Shown: positions 33,001 through 46,249 of the stretch, piece by piece
How the letters are laid out: each line of letters opens with the position of its first letter
How positions within the stretch are numbered: the stretch's first letter is position 1
Origin: Diphasiastrum complanatum
Taxonomy: Eukaryota > Streptophyta > Lycopodiopsida > Lycopodiales > Lycopodiaceae
Length of the DNA stretch: 64,000 bases
Direction: 5' to 3'
NCBI GenBank assembly: GCA_029204225.1
Contig: CM055103.1
Span: forward strand, 5,888,852 to 5,952,851
Program-made: the position numbers and the translations under genes
The notes under the pieces: generated by a model
What the model saw: the letters and a program-made list of their open reading frames with translations, nothing else
Database searches by the model: none
What the model was told of the DNA's origin: nothing

Positions 33001-36000
33001 TTCTCCACTTCCATCAGTTTCGGGTGAGACTCTGCGGTCTCACCCCAGTGTCTTTAAAGATTTAAAGCCTCCTACTTTTATTGGGGAAGAGAAGGATAGA
33101 AATGCAGACATTCTACAAACCTTCCTCAGCAAATGGAAGAACATTCATGCTTTAAAACAGACCCCTGACCATTTGCAAGCAATAGAGGCCAGTGTTTCCT
33201 TAGGGCCCATGGCCTATAAGTGGTGGTTAAATCTCCAGGAGATTGGGCAGACTCCCCGGTCATGGAGGGCCTTTGAAGAAGCCTTCCTAAGAGAATTCCT
33301 ACCGGAAAATGAACTTGATAGAGCCTGGGAAGCCTGGGAAAGAACAATAATGGACAAGTCCCTAATCCAATATATCTCGCAGTACTGAGTAGCAATTTTA
33401 AAAATCAAAAATATGGATGATTATCAGAAAATCAAAGGGTTTTTTTTGGCAAGCTGGAAGCAACTCTGGCTGTCACACTGAAGAATAGAAGGACCATCTT
33501 GTGGAATCTGCACCTCTCCAAGAAGTCTCCTGAGCCATATTGCCTCGCAAGTAGCTTTTGCACTGCCCTGTACTCAGCCTCTGTGGATGATAAGGTAATT
33601 GTGGGCTGTTTCTTGCTGCACCAAGAAATGGCCCCTGAACCAAGGTTGAAAGTGTAACCTGTGGTCAACTTTCGATCATCCCTATCACCTGCCCAATCCG
33701 AATCGGTAAAGCCTCCAAGCTGAAGCTTTCCGTCATCTGTATACTCAATCCCATAGCAGGTTGTCCCTTTGACATACCTCAATACCCTCTTGGCTGCTTT
33801 CCAATGTGCTTCAATTGGAGAACTCATGAACTGGCTTGCTACACCAACCGCATAGGAAATGTCTGGTCTCGTAGTGGTGAGATAAATCAGGCTACCCACA
33901 AGCTGCCTATAAAGAGTCTCGTCCACAAAAGGAGTGCCATCATCTCTAGATGGCTTACTGCTGGTATCAATGGGCGTGGAAATGGGTTTGCAATCCTGCA
34001 TGTTGAACCTGTTCAAGACTTAAGGAGGAAGATGGGAACATTGTTTTGATAGTTCTCTTGTGGATGAGTTGGTCATCACGGGTAACAATGGACTGACTCT
34101 TTATGAATTGCTCCTTGGCAAAATAGTCGTCAATACGACTATACCAGGCCCTGGGTGCCTGCTTCAAACCATATAAGGCCTTCTTAAGCCTGCATACCAT
34201 AGTTTCTTGCCCTTAGCCTCAAAACCTTGTGGTTGTTCCATGTAGACTTCTTCAGCCAACTATCCATTGAGAAAAGCACTCTTCACGTCCATTTGATGGA
34301 CCTCCCAACCAAAAAATGCAGCCAATGCTAAAACCGACCTGATAGAGACGTCATCTTAGCTACCGGTACAAATGTCTCATCATAGTCCAAGCCCTCCTTC
34401 TATGCATAGCCTTTAGCAACCAGCCTTGCCTTATGCTTTTCGATGCTCCCATCCGATTTGTATTTGGTCCTGTAGACCCACTTACAGCCAATAGGACGCT
34501 TCCCTTTTGGTAACTTCACCAAATCCCATGTATCATTCTTGAGAATGGAGTCGTACTCCTCTTGCATAGCATGTTGCCATACCTTCTCATCTGCTGCCTC
34601 AACCAATGTATGCGGATCTTGTGAATCCAAAATAGTAGTCATAAGTGCATAGTTTGTCTCCTGGTGTTCATGTTGTTGGGCTTGCCTTTGAGACCTCCTA
34701 GCCCCTGGATTGCTGCTCTCTCCCTCATCCAATATCAAACCATCCTGCACAGTTTGCCAATACCACTTGGGAAACTTCTTCCTTGAAGTTGGTGATGAAG
34801 ATGGTGAATAGGAATCAACAGATTTGCCCCTTTCCTTCCGCTTCCTAGCCTCCTCGGATTCTTCCTCTTGATCACTCATATGATCATCTTGAGGCTCCCC
34901 AATGTATGGATGTGGATCATCAAGTATTGGCACAAATTCACTTGTACCATCCTCCATCTCAAGTTCCTCTATAGGAGGCGTTTGATCTTCCTCAAAGATC
35001 ACATCTCGACTTATGATCCTCTTCTTGCTAGTAAGATCGTAAAGTCGGTAAGCTTTGCTTTCTTCACTGTATCCCAAGAAAATACACATTGCTGATTTTG
35101 CATCCAGCTTCTTCCTGTTATCCTTGGGAATATGGGCATAGGCCGTACAACCAAACACTCGCAAAGCGCCCACCTTGGGCTTGATGCCATTAAATGCCTG
35201 GTTCAACACCTGCATGCTTTGGTAGCCAAGATGTCCATACCTCTCATGCCACAATCTATCCACATCACTTCCTTTTGCTGTATAAGCATGCTGACTAGGG
35301 ATAGAAGTGTACAACCTACATAGATTATCTTCCTGCAATCCTTTGGCCACAACCTTCACATAAACACTCAAGTCCAACACAAGACACGAAGTAGCATCAA
35401 ATTCTACTTTCATATTTTGTTGAGTGATAGCTCCTACTGAAAGAAGATTTTTAGCAAGTCCTGGTACATATAAGACATTCTTAATGACTTTGACTTCTCC
35501 TGATGGAAGCTTTACAAGTACTATGCCCTTTCCCTTGACCTTGTGTGTTGAGTTGTCACCTAGGCACACCTCTTGTCCATCACAAATCCCCACAAAGGTA
35601 TCAAACCAATCCCTATGAGGAGTCATGTGCTTTGAAGCACCTGAGTCAATGTACCAACCACCTGTTGTAGCTTGTGAGGCCAATGCAACAGAGAATAACG
35701 CAGCTTGCCTTATGTCACTCTGCTCCTCTCTTGCAACACCCTCAACAACATTTCCTCCCTGCTTCTTTGTGCCCTTCTTTTGCTCTGCAAGCTTCTTCCT
35801 GCACTCAAAAGCAAAGTGTCCATATTTACCACAGTAATTGCAATTCCCCTTCCTTCAAGGTGTGGAAGAAGTATTCAAGGGGGATTGTGCTTCCATGCTA
35901 TGCACATTCTTTATGCAAGTCATTTACCAAAGATGGTAAATTAAGTGGATTGAAATCACATGATTGGCATAAGATGTTGCAATTCATACTTCCACTTTCT

Positions 36001-39000
36001 ATTCGAGGTCTCTTCAATGATGACATACGAAATATGCTTTACAATTTGTCATTGATGATTAGGTTTGTATATTTTTTTAAGCACTTGTATAAATATGTGA
36101 TATTTCAATATTTTTATGTGTTAAACAACCTAATGTACTATCAATCTTGCAGGTGGATTTCCTCAAAAGAAATAAAAAATAGTGAATTGGATTCCATGAC
36201 AATCCAAATGATTGAAATGGTATGTTTGTTGGAAAGAGATTTTCCAACTTTTTTGGATATAAAGTTCATCTTCTAGTGCATTTGGTCGAAGAAGTATTAA
36301 TTGCAGGACCTGTGCACACGAGATGGATGTTCTACCTTGAGCGCTTTATGAAAGTTTTGAAGGGCTTTCTGAGACAAAAGGCAAGGCCAGAAGGTAGCAT
36401 TGCAGAAAGTTGGCTTGTACAGGAATCTTTGTTTTATATCACCAAAATAATCTCACAATTGAATCCTGCAAGTCCAAAAATGTGGTGTGAAGAAGAAGAT
36501 GAACGTGTTAAGGGTGAAGTACCACAAGGAAACGGTGTGCAAAACAGACTTTTACCTCAATTAAAAGAGAAAATTGACACATTCATATTATATAATTTAG
36601 ATCCAATCTCATTATCTATTTGATCTAAATCTGTAAAGATGGCTGCCCTTGGAGCTGCTCCTGGAGGTGCTCCACAGGAGGTCAATCCAATTATTGTTAG
36701 AAGAGCACCCCGATTGGATCTACCCAGATATAATGGATTAACAAATCCAGTTAGATTTCTTCAGATCTATGCTGAATCCTGTGAGGTCTATGGTGAGATT
36801 TATCCTCAAGATAAACTTAAGTTGTTTCTTATGGCTTAACAGGCGCAGCACAAGATTGGTACTATAACCAAGATGAAACTGAGCGTACAGATTGGGAGGT
36901 TGTTAAACGAGCCCTTATCACACGGTTCAAACCGCGGAAGTTTATGGAAGACCCTTTCCTACTTTTAAGTAAAATTAAAATGGGAAAGAGGGAAATGGTT
37001 CAAGATTACATCGAAAGGGTGAAACGTCTTAGATCTGAATCTCCATTCCTTGCTCAAGTGTTTGTGGTGCTCCTTTGTTCTTGCCTTTACCTTTCTTCTT
37101 ATCCTTGGCCGGATTTTGCTTCTTCTTAGAAGCAAAGGCATGCTCCTGGAAATCTTCCCTCTTGGAGAGATTAACTCTCCTCATCTCCTCCTGTAACAAG
37201 AGACCATAGACTTCTTCATAGGTAGGGATCTTCTCTCTCACTGATATCATCATCACAAAGTTCTGATAAGCATATGACAAGCTATTCAGAACTATTGGCA
37301 CCAAGTCTTTGTCAGCAAAAGACTCTCCAAGTACAGAAAGCTGATATCTAATATCCTAAATCTTAGTAAGATGATCAGTAATTGTCTCCCCTCTCTTGAG
37401 TTCAAGTTCAAATGTTGGAACAGGCTCCTCAACTGTCACAAGCTTCCAACATTCTTTGTCTTCAAGAATGTTCTTGATCTTGCATTTCCATATGCTAAAG
37501 TTAGTGTCATCAAGCCGGCTGGCTTCACTCAGCATGCTCTCTGCAAGACTAGACATAGTTGGATAGAAATAAAACACAAAAGGCAAACTGGGGTTTTCAC
37601 CCAACTAGGGTATGCCGCCACTTGCTCAATAACCCTCAGCTTCTGGATTTGAAACTATCCCCCTGTATGGCTGTCCTAGCCCTTGTCCAAGATCCACTCA
37701 AAACTTTCACTGAAGTCCCCACTGTAGAAAGCGCCCTCTTACAGTCCCGGCTGTCCAAAAAGACTCAAAAAAATTTGTCCCAAATTAGAAACTTTTTGGC
37801 TCCCTGTACTCCCCTTGCCAACAATACTCCAACCATGCAGATAGCACAGAGATCAGATGCCCCTACAAAGAGTGCTCCCTCCTCAAAGGTAAGCTGCTCT
37901 TTAGGAATGGCAGGAATCTGATCAAAACAGGTCCCAACTTTCACCACACCATAGGCAACATAACCTGCCCTGATACCATGACAAATTCCAAGGCCTAGCT
38001 GTAATAGATCCTAACACCACAGTAGGGCAAACACTAACTGATCGACCCAACGTTGCCCACTCCCTGATATAGAGTAAGCCCCTCCTAGCCCAGTGTGAGG
38101 ACTGGTAGCATGCTACTGCCAAGTGACGGCCACGTGGCACTGACGTGGCCGACTGCACGTCGGGACCCAACTGGGGGCCCTATCCTGCTGACAAGGTCCC
38201 TAGGCTGTGTTAGGCCCGCCATGGCTATGGACCGTGCTGGGGCACACTACTCACACTGTCTTGCCCTGTTGGTCATGTACGCTGGACACGACCCTGACTG
38301 TGGTATCTGAACTATCTGTGTTCTCTAGGGTTCGGCACTAGTTACGAGCTCGTAACACTCCCTCCCCCTTAAGAACCGTCTTGGTCCTCTAAGACAAAGT
38401 CTGGAAAAATCTTGCGAAGGACGCTGCCTCTTTCCCAAGTGGCATTCTCAACAGGTTGATCATTCCACTTAACCAGATATTCTCGGTATAGAGTATGACG
38501 AGTCTGCGTCTCTCTACTATCAAGAATCTCCTCTGGTTCATGTGGAGGTTGTTGAGGATCCAATGGGAGAACTAGAACACTGTCCCCTACCAGATTGTCT
38601 GACCTGGCTAAGGCTTTTCGTAACTGACTTACATGAAAGACTGGAAAAACCTTACTGTTGTGTGGGAGTTCTAGTTCATAGGTGACCTCGCCTAGTCTCC
38701 TACTGATGGTAAAGGGACCACAATACCTTGGAGACAACTTAGCACACACTCCTGATTTGAGGGTTTTAGAGTCAACTGGGACTCTCAAATAGACTTTCTC
38801 ACCAGTGAAGAACTGCACATCCCGTCTGTGTGGATCTGCATAATGCCTGGCTCGATCCTGGGATTGTCTAATTCTACGCTTAGCATGTTCTATCATCTGG
38901 TTTAGGTCTTCTAAAAAGTTTCTAGCTGCTTCAACTTTTTCTTGTTTAAACCCTACAGCTGTGGGTGAGCGTGGCTGAAAACCGTACATCAGCATAAATG

Positions 39001-42000
39001 GGCTGTATCCCGTAGCTGAATGTTTGGTACTGTTGTAAGCAAACTCTAATATCGAGAGATACTCCTCCCAATTAGTCTGCTTCTTGCTGACGTATGCACG
39101 AAGCATATCCTCCAGCACTTGATTTACCCTTTCTGTTTGACCGTCCGCCTGTGGATGGTCGGTGGTACTCATATTAAGTTTAGTATGGAGATGATGGAAT
39201 ACTGCCCTCCAAAAATTTCCAGTAAACTTACTGTCCCGGTCGCTGACTATGCCGGAAGGTAGACCGTACAATTTAAATAGCCCGTCTACAAACAACCTCG
39301 CTAACTCTGGAGCTCTAACGGTTGTTTTGGTCGGAATAAAATGAGCCATTTTGGTCAGACGGTCAACTGTGACCCATATAGCGTCACTACCCTTTTGGGT
39401 TTTAGGCAGGCCTACTATAAAATCCATGCAGATACTCTCCCATTTACCAGCTGGTATTTCTAAGGGATGCAACAACCCTCCTGCCTTTAAACGCTCTGCT
39501 TTATTTACTTGACATTTCTGGCAATTGGTTACATACTGGTGGACGTCCTTTTTCATACTGGGCCAGAAAAATTGCCTACAAAGAAGCTCATAGGTCTTCT
39601 GTATGCCTGGGTGTCCCGCGCTAGGATTGTCATGACATTCATATAGGACCTGCTGCCTATAATCCTCTGAATTGGGGACACATACTCTATCTCTATAGAG
39701 CAAGTACTCATCCTGAATGGAATACTGTTTCCATTTGAATCCTTGAGTCAACTGACCCTCAACCACTAGGGTTTGCTTGGGTAATACAGGCTCAGAATCC
39801 TCAACGTCATCTGACGACGTATACTCGGACTCATCATCATCCTCAACGGAAGCTGCCGTATTCTTGGATGAACTGGCACCAGCCCCGGGAACTGGTTCTG
39901 GAGTCTGTAACTGTCTGTTCTGGACTGAGTTCCAGATAATAGAGAAGAATGCATCATGCTGGCATTTCCCTCTCAAGGACTCGAGTAACTCATTACGAAT
40001 CTGAGTGAAACTCAGTTCGTTTATCATAGGCATTCTGCTAAGGGCATCTGCTACTGTATTGAATTTTCCACGCCTATATTTGATAGACATGTCAAACTCT
40101 TGCATCAACTCTGCCCAACGAGCTTTCCGACCTCTAAGCTCAGGTTGATTGCAAAGGTATCTGAGACTCTCATGGTCTGTCAGGACCTCAAAGTGGGCAC
40201 CATACAAATAATGCCTCCAAGTCTTAAGGGCATGGACTATAGAAAAGAGTTCCTTTTCATAGGCACTATACCTAGTCTGAGCTGGCTCGAGTTTTTTACT
40301 CTCGAACGCAACTGGTCGTCCACCCTGAGTTAGCACAGCACCTACTGCAAAGTCGCTAGCATCTGTTTCGACCACAAATGGCTGATTGGGGTCGACGACT
40401 TTTAAAACTGGTGCTGTAGCTAAAGCTGTTTTGAGAGCATCAAAGCTCTCCTGTTGTGCGGACTCCCAAATGAACTCCTTTCCCTTCCCCTTAAGAAAAT
40501 TTGTCATAGGAACTGCTATCTGAGCATATTCCTTGACAAATCGTCTGTAATATCCCGCCAGACCAAGAAAGATTTGAAGTTCCAAAATATTCTGAGGTCT
40601 CAGCCAACTGAGTATGGCTTTAACCTTATTTGGGTCCATCTTAATCCCATCTGAAGAGATAATGTGACCCAAATATGCTACTTCTTCAACGAAGAATTCA
40701 CACTTGGATTGTTTAGCATAAAGCTTATGCTTTCTGATCAGTCGAAACACCTTTCTGAGGTGTTTTAGATGCTCCTTCCTCGTTTTGCTGTAAACGAGGA
40801 TGTCATCTAAAAATACGACTACAAACTTACCCAAGTATGGTCTGAGGACACTGTTCATCAAGGTCATAAAGGTAGCTGGAGCATTTGTGAGCCCAAATGG
40901 CATCACCTTAAACTCATAATGACCGTGACGAGTCCTAAAAGCTGTTTTCGAGACATCTTCCGATTTTATACGGACTTGATGATATCCCGATCTGAGGTCT
41001 ATTTTGCTGAAAAACCTAGCCCCGTCGAGTTGATCAAACAACTCGTCTGCCCGAGGCATAGGGTATTTATTCTTAATTGTGACTTTATTGAGGGCTCTGT
41101 AATCTACGCAAAGACGCATAGACCCCTCTTTCTTTTTCACCAATAGGACTGGTGAGGCCCATGGTGAACTACTGGTCTAAATTTGGCCTTTCCCAAGATA
41201 GTCTGTTAACTGCCTAGTTATTTCTTCATCCTCTGTTCGGCTGACCCGATACGGAGGTTTAGAAACAGGTGCTGTACCTGGTACTAGGTTTATTACATGA
41301 TCTACCTCTCTGCTAGGTGGTAAACCATGTGGCAAATCTTCAGGAAAAATATCTTTAAATTTAGACAATAAAGTTTCTAATTTACTGATTTTCTGCTGAA
41401 TAGAACTAGAAATAGAAACTTCAGGAATAAACTGAAAGTCACATAAGAATACCTGATGGTCTTCGTCTCCGATTAGCTGACAGAGCTCTGAACTGCAGAC
41501 CATAGGGCTGTTGGGAACATCATGCTCCCCATGCAACTGGATCTCTCGGCCTTTATGCTGAAAGCTGAGGGTGTTCTCCTGATAGTTTCTGTGGAGGGAA
41601 GGTCCTAAACTGTAGAGCCAATCTCTCCCGAGAACAATGTCTGTTCGATCCAGGTGCATTATCTGAAAGTTTATTTCATCTTGGTACCCCTAAATACTAA
41701 GATTTAACTTACTTACCATAGTTTCCCATATTTTTTTATCTTCACCCTTAGCTAATGAAACGATGTACCTATGCTGACTAGGTACTTCTGGTAGTTTAAG
41801 CTTTTTAACCAGGGTGTGGTTGATGAAATTATGGGTTGCCCCATCATCAACCATGACTCTTACTGACTGGTTACCAACTTTCCCATGCATACGTACTAGG
41901 TCATGCGGCCCAAAGCTGAAGGGTCTCGCTAGCATTGCAGAGGTCAGCTGGCAACAGTGTTCATGATCTTCATGATACACTTTGATCTCGGAAGCTGCCG

Positions 42001-45000
42001 AGTCACTGGGGAAACATACAGTCTGAACAAGATGAACTTGTTTTTTATCTTTCTTAGTGAAAGGCCCCTTGGGACACTGTCTGACTGTGTGTCCCTTGCC
42101 CATACACACAAAGCACAAACGTTCTTGTTTGGCTTTCTCAAAATCATCTGGTTTTAAGGGTTGTATGAGTAAAGGGCGTTTCTGAGGAGCTTCACTTTTA
42201 AATTTGTCTTCTTTCTTTCTTTTTAAAAATTTCTTTTTAAATTGAAACTCTTTCTGAGAAGGCTGCTCAGAAAGTGGCTGTTGTCTCGCCTTCTTCCTAC
42301 CCACTGAATCATCATAGATTTGAGCATATCTGAGAGCTTGCTCAAGGGTAGTAGGCGAGTTTCTCTGGACCTCTACTTTATATTCATCTTTGAGGCCACG
42401 GACAAATCCCTTGATTTTCTGATAGTCATCCATATTTTTAATCTTTAAAATTGCCTCTCGATACTGCCAGATATAATGGACGAGGGACTTGTCCATTACT
42501 GTTCTTTCCCAGGCTTCCCAGGCTCTATCACGTTCATTCTCTGGTAGAAATTCTCTTAGGAAAGCTTCTTCAAAAGCTTTCCATGACCGGGGAGTCTGCC
42601 CAGTCTCCTGGAGATTTAACCACCACTTATAGGCCATAGGCCCTAAGGAAAGACTGGCCTGAATAGCTTGCAAATGGTCAGGGGTCTGTTTAAGAGCATG
42701 AATGTTCTTCCATTTGCTGAGGAAGGTTTGTAGAATATCTGCATTTCTATCCTTCTCTTCCCCATTAAAAGTAGGAGGTTTTAAGTCTTTAAAAACACTG
42801 GGGTGAGATCGTAAAGTCTCACCCGCAACTGATGGAAGTGGAGAAGGGGATAACTGAGAAGTGGAGGGAAGGCTTCCTTTCGCGGAACTCAAAATCAAGT
42901 CTTTGAGTTCAGCGAACGAGTCGTCCACACTGGACTTGAAATTGGCTAATGCCAACTTCAGATCATCCACTTTTGTTACCAATTGGAGGAACTGCTCCTT
43001 GGTAACTAGTTCGTCGAGTTCTTCGGCGAACTGTTCCTGTTCTTCTACTTCCATGGGTTCCTTCCCTTTTCTGTAAGCCAAGGCTTCTGTTTCAAGTTCG
43101 TCGAAGCCTCTCTCCTGGGGTTGATCAGGTCCCTGAGGAGTGGTCATCTTCGAAACTGAAAGAGAGCTACCTTAACTTCTGAAGGAAAAAAAAGTCTAAA
43201 AGACTAATTTACAATTGTACAAGGGAAAGGAAAGATGACTTAGCTGTTTCTGAGGACTGTACTTCCAAAGAAAGAATGAAGAGGAACCCTTTCAGCTCTT
43301 TTCCCCAAGATTTCAGACCTGCTGTCCCGAAAAATGCCAGTTTGAAGCTTCAAAACGGTACCAAATTTCCCGGTTTTTTGAGGATAGTAGCTCGCTAGTC
43401 TAATTGCAACCCAACTGGCTCATTTACTTCTGATTTGAGACCCAAAAAGTATTTCAATTTCTGATTTTGGTGTCTCCCTACCCTCGCTGGCTGGACAGCC
43501 ACCTGTCTGGCCCAATTTTCTAAAATTTAAGGCCCAAAACTTGCTTAAAACTCTGATCTGACTTCAAGTAGTAGGTCGCTGGTCTGTGGCAATCTAGTTT
43601 GATGTTCAAACTACTGAAAAATTCTCAAAAACAGTGATGAAAAACCAATTTTTCACCTCCCTGTCCAGCGCTGGCCCTGCTAAGAAAATTTGCTTGAAAA
43701 CCCCTCAAACTTCCTTGGATTTCTCTGAAATTTCAGAGGTAGATGTCTGATCCCACAGCGATGGACCTGCTCGCTGGTTTCTACTCTAAATCCTTTCTAA
43801 AATCTCCTATCAGATGTCTGAAATCTGATATAGATTGCTGCCTTTCCAGCGATTTACCTACAAAAGGAATTCTACTTCCTACAACTGTAAATTCTCAGTG
43901 AATTTCAAGGGTTTGAAGGCTGCACCTACAGCGATTCTCCTCCTCTAATCTTTTCTGAGAACCTGAGAAACACTTCCTATCTTCTAATAGCTTTCTCTAC
44001 TACTGCTCCTGAACTCCCTAGGATGGAGATGGCTCTGATACCAGAGTAATAGATCCTAACACCACAGTAGGGCAAACACTAACTGATCCACCCAACCTTG
44101 CCCACTCCCAGATATAGAGTAAGCCCCTCCTAGCCCAGTGTGAGGACTGGTAGCATGCTACTGCCAAGTGTCGGCCACGTGGCACTGACGTGGCCGACTG
44201 CACGTCGGGACCCAACTGGGGGCCCTATCCTGCTGACAGGGTCCCTAGACTGTGTTAGGCCCGCCATGGCTATGGACCGTGCTGGGGCACACTACTCACA
44301 TTGTCTTGCCCTGTTGGTCATGTACGTTGGACACGACCCTGACTGTGGTATCTGACCTATCTGTGTTCTCTAGGGTTCGGCACTGGTTACGAGCTCGTAA
44401 CACTAGCTATGAAGTATCATAACAACATAGTAAGCACACTACGAAAGCTTGAAGAAACCAGCTATGGAGTAGAACACAAAAGCAAGAGAGAGAGGACTTT
44501 AAAGTTCACACAACTTGAATGATTATTCAACGAGTACTAAGGCGTGGAAACCCCTCCTTTGGGCTACATTTAGCATGTAATGTATAGAGGTGGTGTCTTG
44601 CTAATTCTAGCTCTAGAACCCACATGGGTCCTCAACCTACTTGTTATTACTTGCCTAATTAGCACAAGTGGGGTGTACTATGTACATAAATGTTTTACCC
44701 CCATGTCTTATTATGCACAACTTACAAGTTACAAGTATACAAGCCTTAAGGGGCAAAATAGGCATTTATTTCAACAAGTTCGTCATAGTTTGCTTAGATA
44801 ATATTCTCGTCTACAGTAAAACCTTAGAGGAGCATGAGGAGCATCTCAAGACTGTCTTAAAATTACTTAGACAGAAGAAACTCTTTGCCAAGGAATCCAA
44901 ATGCGTCTTTTTCCAGAAGAGACTGCTTTATCTTGGTCACGTTATTTCGGACCATGGGTTGGAAATTGACCCTAATAAGGTCCGTCAGATTCATGAATGG

Positions 45001-46208
45001 GTATGATAGGAAGCAAGATGGAGGAATTCCTATTTTGTGTGACGAGTGTAAAGAGGAGCCTGAATCTACACATGTATCGCCTACACCAATTCAAGTACCT
45101 AGAGTGACCATGGTTGAGAAAGGAAAAAGGAAGGAGAGATCAAGTACATGGGATACTTATTCGCCTCCTACTTTGTCGGGCACGAAGCATCCTACATCAA
45201 ATACTAGAAGATTGCATAGATGGTACTATGAAACTATCAAGGATAGTGTCATGTTGGTACAAGGAGAGTCAAGTACACAGGGGACTAGGAGATCTACTAG
45301 GCTTGAAAAGTATCATGAGGATCATGATAGACAGGAGGATCGTCATGAGGATGGGGATGTACACTTTGCATATATGGCTACAGTGTTGGAAACTAAGGAT
45401 CCATCTACCTTCAAGAAAGCTGAAAAAGGGGATATTTGGAGGAAAGCTATGGATGAGGAGTACAACTTAATCATAAAGAACAAGACTTGGAGGCTTGTTC
45501 AGTTACCTATAGGTAAAAGGCTATTGGATGCAAGCGGATCTATAGAACTAAGTATAAATCAAATGGTTCTATAGACAAACATAAAGTAAGGTTGGTTGCA
45601 AAGGGGTATGCTCAACAAGAAGGGATCGATAATAAAGAAACTTTTGCACCAGTTGCTAAGTTAACTACTATGAGGCCGGTTTTGTCACTGGCAACTTAGT
45701 TTGGATGGGATACTCAACAAAGATGCAACAAATAACTCACTGTATGCAGTGGTAGGTCTCAATGAGCCAGCTGAGGTCCTGGTAACTCCAATGTCATCAC
45801 AATCAATGGCTCGTACACGCAACCAATCAATAGCATCATGAAAGTTGACTTGTCTCATAGCAATTTTGGCGTCAAAGTCGCCAGTGAGAAGAACATACCC
45901 CTAATTAATGAATCTGACAATGTTTGCGGAAAGATCAACATAGGAACCGATGCCCTCCACAAAGGAATAGGACTCTGGAGGGAAGTAGCAAGTCGCAATA
46001 ACGAAATATGTCCAAGCCAATGTCACATCATGAGATGTCAACCCAGATATATTGTACATGTTCATCATCCCTGATGAACTCCATGACCGCATGTAATGAC
46101 TCCCAATAACATGTTTTTGCCCCACACAGTCAAAAAGAGAGGTATGCCGCTATTTGTGCCCAGCACATAGTATTCTTTAATAAAAGGTGAAAAAATGGTT
46201 CGCTCTGC

Positions 46209-46249
<41 letters not shown>

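Larger units (their letters stand above)
31503..33436 (+). mobile_element. Chromovirus copy 3, 5' part (LTR, leader, gag)
   Basis: Same family as gypsy 1 and 2 but in plus orientation: complete 5' LTR, primer site, leader and gag up to YQKIKG, where it is fused at 33436 to copia remnant G. No pol, no 3' LTR. Confidence 0.92.
38000..44402 (-). mobile_element. Chromovirus (Ty3/gypsy) copy 2, nearly intact
   Basis: 6403 bp, LTRs 38000-38357 and 44045-44402, target duplication CTAGC (37995-37999, 44403-44407). All domains are present: Gag, protease, RT, RNase H, integrase, chromodomain. The coding region from 43147 to 38369 is a single frame interrupted only by two TAG codons. About 11 differences between LTRs by eye, including A for T at the outer base of the right LTR. 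Confidence 0.96.
37979..44764 (-). repeat. 5' LTR of copia G, split by gypsy 2
   Basis: Pieces 37979-37999 and 44403-44764 (about 380 bp together) form one LTR interrupted by gypsy 2. The inner terminus beside the primer site is clear; the outer terminus near 44764 (GGCA) is a guess, placed where the plus-strand gypsy RT fragment begins. Confidence 0.65.

Noticed and set aside
35862-37055. A domesticated CACTA-gag fusion gene
   Set aside because: Unspliced intron, two frameshifts and a stop show both parts are decayed.
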